In this document: piece by piece, positions 59,530 to 64,000 of the stretch
Layout of the letters: every line of letters begins with the position of its first letter
Position numbering within the stretch: position 1 is the first letter of the stretch
Assembly: GCF_003573545.1 (NCBI RefSeq)
Contig: NZ_QWET01000005.1
Coordinates: 62,001-126,000, forward strand
Length of the DNA stretch: 64,000 nucleotides
Reading direction: 5' to 3'
Source of the DNA: Mariniphaga sediminis
Lineage (GTDB): Bacteria; Bacteroidota; Bacteroidia; Bacteroidales; Prolixibacteraceae
The notes under the pieces: generated by a model
Databases searched by the model: none
What the model was told of the DNA's origin: nothing
Seen by the model: the letters and a program-made list of their open reading frames with translations, nothing else
Position numbers and translations under genes: made by a program

Positions 59530-60516
59530 TTATCCTTTCAAAATTGTCTCTATTTGCTGCAATTCTTCACTACTGAATACCTGCTTTTTGAGCATCTCCA
59601 CGTTGTCATCGATTTGTTGTACCGAACTGGCACCGATTAAGACAGAGGTGATTCGTTTGTCTTTGAGAATCCAGGCCAGCGCCATTTGTGCCAAGGATTG
59701 GCCACGTTCTACGGCAATATCATTCAGTTTTATAATTTTGGAGTATGCTGAATCCACATCCTTTTTTTTCAAAAACACCTCGCGGGTGGCCCGTGAATCC
59801 TTAGGTATTCCATCCAGGTATTTATTGGTCAGCAGTCCCTGTGCCAGCGGTGAAAAAGGAATACAGCCTATTCCTTCGTCTTCCAGTACATCCAGCAGGC
59901 CGTTTTCCACCCAACGTTCAAACATGGAATACCGGGGCTGGTGTATGAGGCAGGGAGTCCCGAGTTCTTTAAGAATTTTTGATGCTTCCCGGGTCATATC
60001 AGCCGGATAATTTGAGATACCTGCGTACAATGCTTTTCCGGAACGTACAGCCTGATCCAGCGCCATCATTGTTTCCTCCAGCGGTGTATCCGGGTCCGGG
60101 CGGTGGGAATAGAAAATGTCCACGTAGTCGAGCCCCATCCGTTTAAGGCTTTGGTCGAGACTGGCCAGCACATATTTCCGGCTGCCCCATTCGCCATAAG
60201 GGCCTGGCCACATCAGATACCCGGCTTTGGACGAGATAATCAGTTCGTCGCGGTAAGCGTTGAAGTCCTGTTTCAGGATTTTTCCGAAATTTTCTTCAGC
60301 TGAACCGGGAGGCGGCCCGTAGTTATTGGCCAGGTCGAAATGGGTAATGCCCAAATCGAAAGCCCGGTGCAGCATAGCCCGTCCGTTTTCAAACATATCG
60401 ATTCCCCCGAAATTGTGCCACAGTCCCAGTGAAACTGCAGGTAATTTGAGTCCCCATTTTCCACAACGGTTGTAGGTCATTTGCTCGTAACGCGATTCCT
60501 TTGGAATATAAGTCAT
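59530..60516 (-). CDS. Aldo/keto reductase, YghZ/GPR-like
   Basis: About 328 residues from the ATG at 60516; that start (MTYIPKESRYEQMTYNRCGK) lines up with the E. coli YghZ start as I remember it, and a further ATG at 60528 adds four residues. Catalytic residues are Asp and Tyr in ITHFDLANNYGPPPGSAEEN, Lys in LIISSKAGYLMWPG and His in DIFYSHRPDPDTPLEE. The GPPPGSAE loop and MWPGPYGEWGSRKY are typical of this subgroup, which reduces L-glyceraldehyde 3-phosphate and methylglyoxal. No linked genes. Confidence 0.94.
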   Translation of the reverse strand: MTYIPKESRYEQMTYNRCGKWGLKLPAVSLGLWHNFGGIDMFENGRAMLHRAFDLGITHFDLANNYGPPPGSAEENFGKILKQDFNAYRDELIISSKAGYLMWPGPYGEWGSRKYVLASLDQSLKRMGLDYVDIFYSHRPDPDTPLEETMMALDQAVRSGKALYAGISNYPADMTREASKILKELGTPCLIHQPRYSMFERWVENGLLDVLEDEGIGCIPFSPLAQGLLTNKYLDGIPKDSRATREVFLKKKDVDSAYSKIIKLNDIAVERGQSLAQMALAWILKDKRITSVLIGASSVQQIDDNVEMLKKQVFSSEELQQIETILKG

Positions 60517-60528
60517 ATTATAATGCAT

Positions 60529-60892
60529 TTAATTTTAGTTTGATACATCTTTCTAAAAACAAAAACCCCATCCGTTTTATCCTGAACTCCGGAGAGAACG
60601 ATATACCTGCCCATTGTAAGGTGGGATTTTTTTATTTCACCCGGAACTGTCGGGGCGGGGTACAAAATAAGAAAAATCTGCTTCTCTGTAAAATTTGTCA
60701 TGGCAGAATATTGTTGATTAAAGGTTATTCTCTGGAAGGTATTTTTTTATGAGTTCGGCAAAAAGGAATGTTTGACCAGCATTTTTGAACCTGAGAATAA
60801 GGTAATGTGAGTCAGTGATTCAGGGAATACAAACGACAGTACAATGTGATTTTTGATTAATTTGTGTCATATTGTTTTAAAGAATGTTTTTT
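60529..60892. other. Intergenic region, divergent promoters
   Basis: A stretch of about 360 bases between the divergent aldo/keto reductase and response-regulator genes. A weak hairpin, GGTGGGA paired around a T-run with TTTCACCC (about 60620-60645), is seen; I could not assign promoter boxes with confidence. Confidence 0.45.
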
Positions 60893-61258
60893 ATGAGAAA
60901 ATTGATATATATTGCTGAAGATGATATGGTTTCATTTTACTTCCTTGAAGAAGTACTAACACCTTTAAAGGTGAAAATAAAGCAGGCAAAGAATGGAGAA
61001 GAATTACTTCAGCTGATTCATGAAAAAGTTCCCGATCTGGTGTTACTGGATCTGAGGATGCCGGTAATGAGCGGACTGGATGCACTCGCGGTGATAAGGA
61101 AGAACCATCCCGGGTTGCCAGTTGTTGCCCAAACGGCCTACGCTATGACGGAAGAAAGGGAAAGGTGCTTTCAGTGCGGGTGTAATGATTATATATCGAA
61201 ACCTATTAGGAAAACGGCGCTTTTAAAGATCGTTGAGCCGTATTTGGGACTATCCTGA
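60893..61258 (+). CDS. Single-domain response regulator
   Basis: About 121 residues from the ATG at 60893; an ATG at 60884 is also possible. It consists of one receiver domain: acidic pocket IYIAEDD, phosphoacceptor Asp53 in LVLLDLRMPVMSG, the switch Thr in VVAQTAYAM and Lys in DYISKPIRK. No output domain is present, so it would work by protein contact or as a phosphate relay. No kinase gene is adjacent. It lies 325 bases before the start of the SprB-repeat gene on the same strand. Confidence 0.93.
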   Translation: MRKLIYIAEDDMVSFYFLEEVLTPLKVKIKQAKNGEELLQLIHEKVPDLVLLDLRMPVMSGLDALAVIRKNHPGLPVVAQTAYAMTEERERCFQCGCNDYISKPIRKTALLKIVEPYLGLS

Positions 61259-61583
61259 CAAGTTGAAGTCAGCGATTCCAAACATCTCCTGTGGGGTAAA
61301 TGACCGTTAAATGGAGTTGAAAATGCTTTCTTTTTTTTAGAATCAATTGAATGTTATAGGGTTACATGGAAAGTTTTTGTGGTGAGGATGCATTTGTTAA
61401 TGGAATTTTTTTTAACTTGCACTCACGAACCTTTAATATTTATTAACAATTAATAAAAACAAAACCAGGTAGGTATTGAATAAAAAAAGTGACGGGGAAT
61501 TATTTTATTTTATAAAATAAGCTTTAAATTGCAGTCTAGATGTCCTGCGGCAAACTATTTATAGGGCATTGAACTTATTGGTG
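61259..61583. other. AT-rich upstream region of the SprB-repeat gene
   Basis: A 325-base non-coding stretch. It contains a perfect 16-base AT palindrome, TTATTTTATAAAATAA (61505-61520), about 60 bases before the start codon, which could be a regulator site or a simple AT-rich element. No terminator for the response-regulator gene was recognised. Confidence 0.5.
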
Positions 61584-64000
61584 ATGGTAAAAAATAGGGG
61601 TCATATATCTTCTGTTAGGATATATATATTTGTGGTATTCTATCTAATTGTTGTTTTAGGTGAAAAGTCTGCAGCAATGGATACCTCTTATGCCTATCCG
61701 GCGGACTTTCAAAAGCAGTTTACCATTCATTTTTCAGACAAACGATTAACTTCTTTTCAGTATATCAGCGATTTAAGACCCGGTAAAAATTTAGTCCCTG
61801 CATGGAGGGATGCCTGTCTGGGTTTTTCCGGTGATAGTTCTATTAATCATAATTATTGCTACGTTGCACCACTGAATTTACTACCGGTATATTTCAATAT
61901 TAAAAAACAAACAGGAGTCCATCATAGCAATGCCCCTCCTCTTGTCTTTTTTGCAGAAAAAAAAGAATATCAACCATTTAAATCGAAAAATTACTGCCAA
62001 TCGCCTGCAGATTCCTGCATCCTGATTCAAGAACCTTTTTTGGCCAGTGCAATTGAAACCACCCTACCTGCCCGACTTGTTCGGCCTGATGGGGCTGACT
62101 TTCTTTGGCAGCAAATTGACTATGATTTTAATCGGCAATTACTCATTACGGCAGCCGGACAGGGACCAGTGCTGGATTGTCCCGAAGATATCTCGACCTA
62201 CACAGATATAAATACCTGTACCAGTTTTATTGCCGGAAACCTGAATCCCGGTTTTGATGAAAACAGTGTGATAACGCTTACCTGGGAAATGACAGGCGCC
62301 ACCAATGATGCTTCTCCGCCGCAGGGCATTAATCTCATTGATGACTATACATTTAGTGAAGGCGTCACTGTTGTAACATATACCGCTACCGGAACCGATG
62401 GCAGTACTACCTCCTGCTTTTTTACCATCACCATCTCTGATAACCAGGTGCCACGCATCGAAAGTATGCCGTCGGATATCACCGTTGTTGCCAATCCGGG
62501 AGAATGTACTGCTGTGGTTTACTGGAGCGAACCCATTGTCTCCGATAACTGCACTCCTTCCCATCAGATCATCAAAGAATCCACCGTAGATCCCGGCGAG
62601 GTTTTTTCTGTTGGTTCCACCCACGTACTTTACAGGGCGTTCGACGCTATGGGGAATGAAAGCGCCGTACAGTCATTTACTGTGACTGTAGAGGACAAGG
62701 AACCTCCGGTACTGGTTCTTCCAGGTAATCTTACCATTCATTGTGGTGATGTAATTCCTGCCCCGTGGCAAACCTGGCAGCAGCTTACAGCGGCCGGGGG
62801 AAATGCTGCTGACAACTGCGCCCTGGATGAAAGCACCTTTTCCCTTCGTTCTGAAACGGCAAGTGCAGAAAATTGCCCGTACGTTCTGACCCGCACGTAT
62901 GAAGTAGCCGATGCACATGGAAATATTGCCACGGCGCAGCACCGGATTACAGTGGAGGGAGAAGAGCCAGTACTGAAATCAGGACAGGGAGTAGCAGCCA
63001 CAGTTACATATACAAAAACAGATGTAACTTGTAATGGAGGGAATGATGGTACCGCTGATCTTACGATTAGTAATATTACCGGAACACTAACAATAACCTG
63101 GTCTGCCAGTAATGGTGGGAGTGGGTACGTTCAAGGAAATGAAGATCAGACTGGTTTAACAGCCGGAGATTATTCGGTAGATATTACAGACGACTCAGGA
63201 ACAGAAACAATTAATTTTACATTATCTGAGCCATTAGTTCTGAGTGCAAATGTCACTTCAACGGATATTAGTTGCAATGGAGCCAACGACGGAACCATAA
63301 CTGTTTCGTCCCCTTCGGGAGGTTATGGGACCTACGAATACCGGCTGAACTCAGGAACATGGCAAAGTAGCGGCAGTTTTTCGGGGTTGTCACCCAACAG
63401 TTACTCCGTACAGATTCGCGATGCGGCCAATCCCGGTTGCACTGTAACACTTGGGACGGAAAACATTACCCAGCCAGCTATTTTAAACGCCACTGTTTCT
63501 TCCACCAATATTAGCTGCAATGGAGCCAATGACGGAACCATAACTGTTTCGGCCCCTTCGGGAGGTTATGGGACCTACGAATACCGGCTGAACTCAGGAA
63601 CATGGCAAAGCAGCGGCAGTTTTTCGGGGTTGTCACCCAACAGTTACTCCGTACAAATTCGCGATGCGGCCAATCCCGGTTGCACTGTAATACTTGGGAC
63701 GGAAAACATTACCCAACCGGCTGTTTTAAACGCCACTGTTTCTTCCACCAATATTAGCTGCAATGGAGCTAACGACGGAACCATAACTGTTTCTTCCCCT
63801 TCGGGAGGTTATGGGACCTACGAATACCGGCTGAACTCAGGAACATGGCAAAGTAGCGGCAGTTTTTCCGGGTTGTCACCCAACAGTTACTCCGTACAAA
63901 TTCGCGATGCGGCCAATCCCGGTTGCACTGTAACACTTGGGACGGAAAACATTACCCAACCGGCTGTTTTAAATGCCACTGTTTCTTCCACCAATATTAG
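61584..64000 (+). CDS. Large secreted HYR- and SprB-repeat protein, 5' part
   Basis: An uninterrupted reading frame runs from the ATG at 61584 to the right edge (805 codons, no stop), so only the N-terminal part is here. A hydrophobic signal (IYIFVVFYLIVVLGEKSAA) begins it. HYR-like domains follow at about residues 190, 285 and 370 (VLDCPEDISTY; IESMPSDITVVANPGECTAV, VSDNC; EDKEPPVLVLPGNLTIHCGD). From about 472 come SprB-type repeats (DVTCNGGNDGTADL, then units with ISCNGANDGTITVS, SGGYGTYEYRLNSG and NSYSVQIRDAANPGCTV). Such proteins are usually exported by the type IX system and act as gliding or adhesion proteins; the C-terminal sorting domain is expected beyond the window. The Cys-rich pattern is odd for a gliding adhesin, but typical of HYR modules. 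Confidence 0.9.
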   Translation, partial: MVKNRGHISSVRIYIFVVFYLIVVLGEKSAAMDTSYAYPADFQKQFTIHFSDKRLTSFQYISDLRPGKNLVPAWRDACLGFSGDSSINHNYCYVAPLNLLPVYFNIKKQTGVHHSNAPPLVFFAEKKEYQPFKSKNYCQSPADSCILIQEPFLASAIETTLPARLVRPDGADFLWQQIDYDFNRQLLITAAGQGPVLDCPEDISTYTDINTCTSFIAGNLNPGFDENSVITLTWEMTGATNDASPPQGINLIDDYTFSEGVTVVTYTATGTDGSTTSCFFTITISDNQVPRIESMPSDITVVANPGECTAVVYWSEPIVSDNCTPSHQIIKESTVDPGEVFSVGSTHVLYRAFDAMGNESAVQSFTVTVEDKEPPVLVLPGNLTIHCGDVIPAPWQTWQQLTAAGGNAADNCALDESTFSLRSETASAENCPYVLTRTYEVADAHGNIATAQHRITVEGEEPVLKSGQGVAATVTYTKTDVTCNGGNDGTADLTISNITGTLTITWSASNGGSGYVQGNEDQTGLTAGDYSVDITDDSGTETINFTLSEPLVLSANVTSTDISCNGANDGTITVSSPSGGYGTYEYRLNSGTWQSSGSFSGLSPNSYSVQIRDAANPGCTVTLGTENITQPAILNATVSSTNISCNGANDGTITVSAPSGGYGTYEYRLNSGTWQSSGSFSGLSPNSYSVQIRDAANPGCTVILGTENITQPAVLNATVSSTNISCNGANDGTITVSSPSGGYGTYEYRLNSGTWQSSGSFSGLSPNSYSVQIRDAANPGCTVTLGTENITQPAVLNATVSSTNI
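63271..64000 (+). repeat. Tandem 243-bp coding repeats (SprB type)
   Basis: Units of 243 bases (81 codons) start at 63271, 63514 and 63757, with a fourth beginning at the last base. By eye units 1 and 2 differ at nine positions. Each starts at the SCNGAN segment and encodes one SprB-type repeat. The array continues beyond the window. Confidence 0.93.

Noticed and set aside
62139-63450. Minus-strand frames in the SprB-repeat region
   Set aside because: They lie opposite a continuous plus-strand frame with clear HYR and SprB motifs and consist of repeats read backwards.
63271-64000. CRISPR-like reading of the regular repeats at the right edge
   Set aside because: The 243-base units are coding, contiguous and without spacers; they are protein repeats.

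Overview
The window looks like chromosomal DNA of a member of the Bacteroidota, most likely a Bacteroidales/Marinilabiliales-type environmental anaerobe or microaerophile (inference). The reasons are a sigma/FecR/SusC/SusD set with a SusC that carries an STN domain, a PorZ-like protein of the type IX secretion system, a SprB-repeat adhesin, several proteins with carboxypeptidase-regulatory-like domains, and start sites preceded by TAnnTTTG promoter boxes instead of strong Shine-Dalgarno sequences. I saw no rRNA, tRNA, CRISPR array, transposase or phage gene.

Layout. 1-5880 (minus): nutrient uptake locus with ECF sigma factor, FecR anti-sigma factor, SusC-like receptor and the start of a SusD-like lipoprotein that runs off the left edge. 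6034-11739 (minus): one six-gene operon made of two tandem copies of ATPase, six-span permease and DUF4857-like membrane protein; the two ATPases are identical in protein sequence while their partners have diverged. 12134-14876 (minus): HlyD adaptor and TolC-like channel. 14989-29006: mostly housekeeping genes (YgjP-like metallopeptidase, dGTPase, small MscS-like channel, AIM24-like protein, rRNA pseudouridine synthase, CHAD protein, YfhO-like protein, rdgB, porZ, recO).

29007-35384 (minus): a TetR-controlled cassette with an outer membrane barrel protein, LolD/MacB-type ATPase, two FtsX-type permeases and a LolA-like carrier. A four-helix-bundle (23S rRNA intervening-sequence) protein gene sits inside it, bracketed by heptanucleotide repeat arrays that contain a perfect 22-nt inverted repeat. 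35474-38048 (minus): a fused Memo/AMMECR1 protein and a hybrid response-regulator/histidine kinase. 38246-46871: small lipoproteins, a DUF1080 protein, an orphan HlyD adaptor, aspartate kinase, an aldo/keto reductase and a sialate O-acetylesterase-like protein. 47078-54389 (plus): a nuclease-like orphan, a DUF2264 protein, cytochrome bd oxidase (cydAB), a YjbR-like protein, a secreted C1 peptidase and an S4-domain protein. 54505-60516 (minus): S41 protease, dCMP deaminase, surface or envelope proteins of unknown function and a second aldo/keto reductase. 60893-64000 (plus): a single-domain response regulator, then a long secreted HYR/SprB-repeat protein that is still open at the right edge and contains near-identical 243-bp tandem repeats.

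How the genes fit together. Much of the window is about moving material across a two-membrane envelope: SusCD import, three export-type systems (duplicated ABC set, HlyD/TolC pair, Lol-like cassette) and PorZ, which would serve secretion of cargo such as the SprB-repeat protein. All functional statements come from reading translated sequence and known family features; no database search was run.
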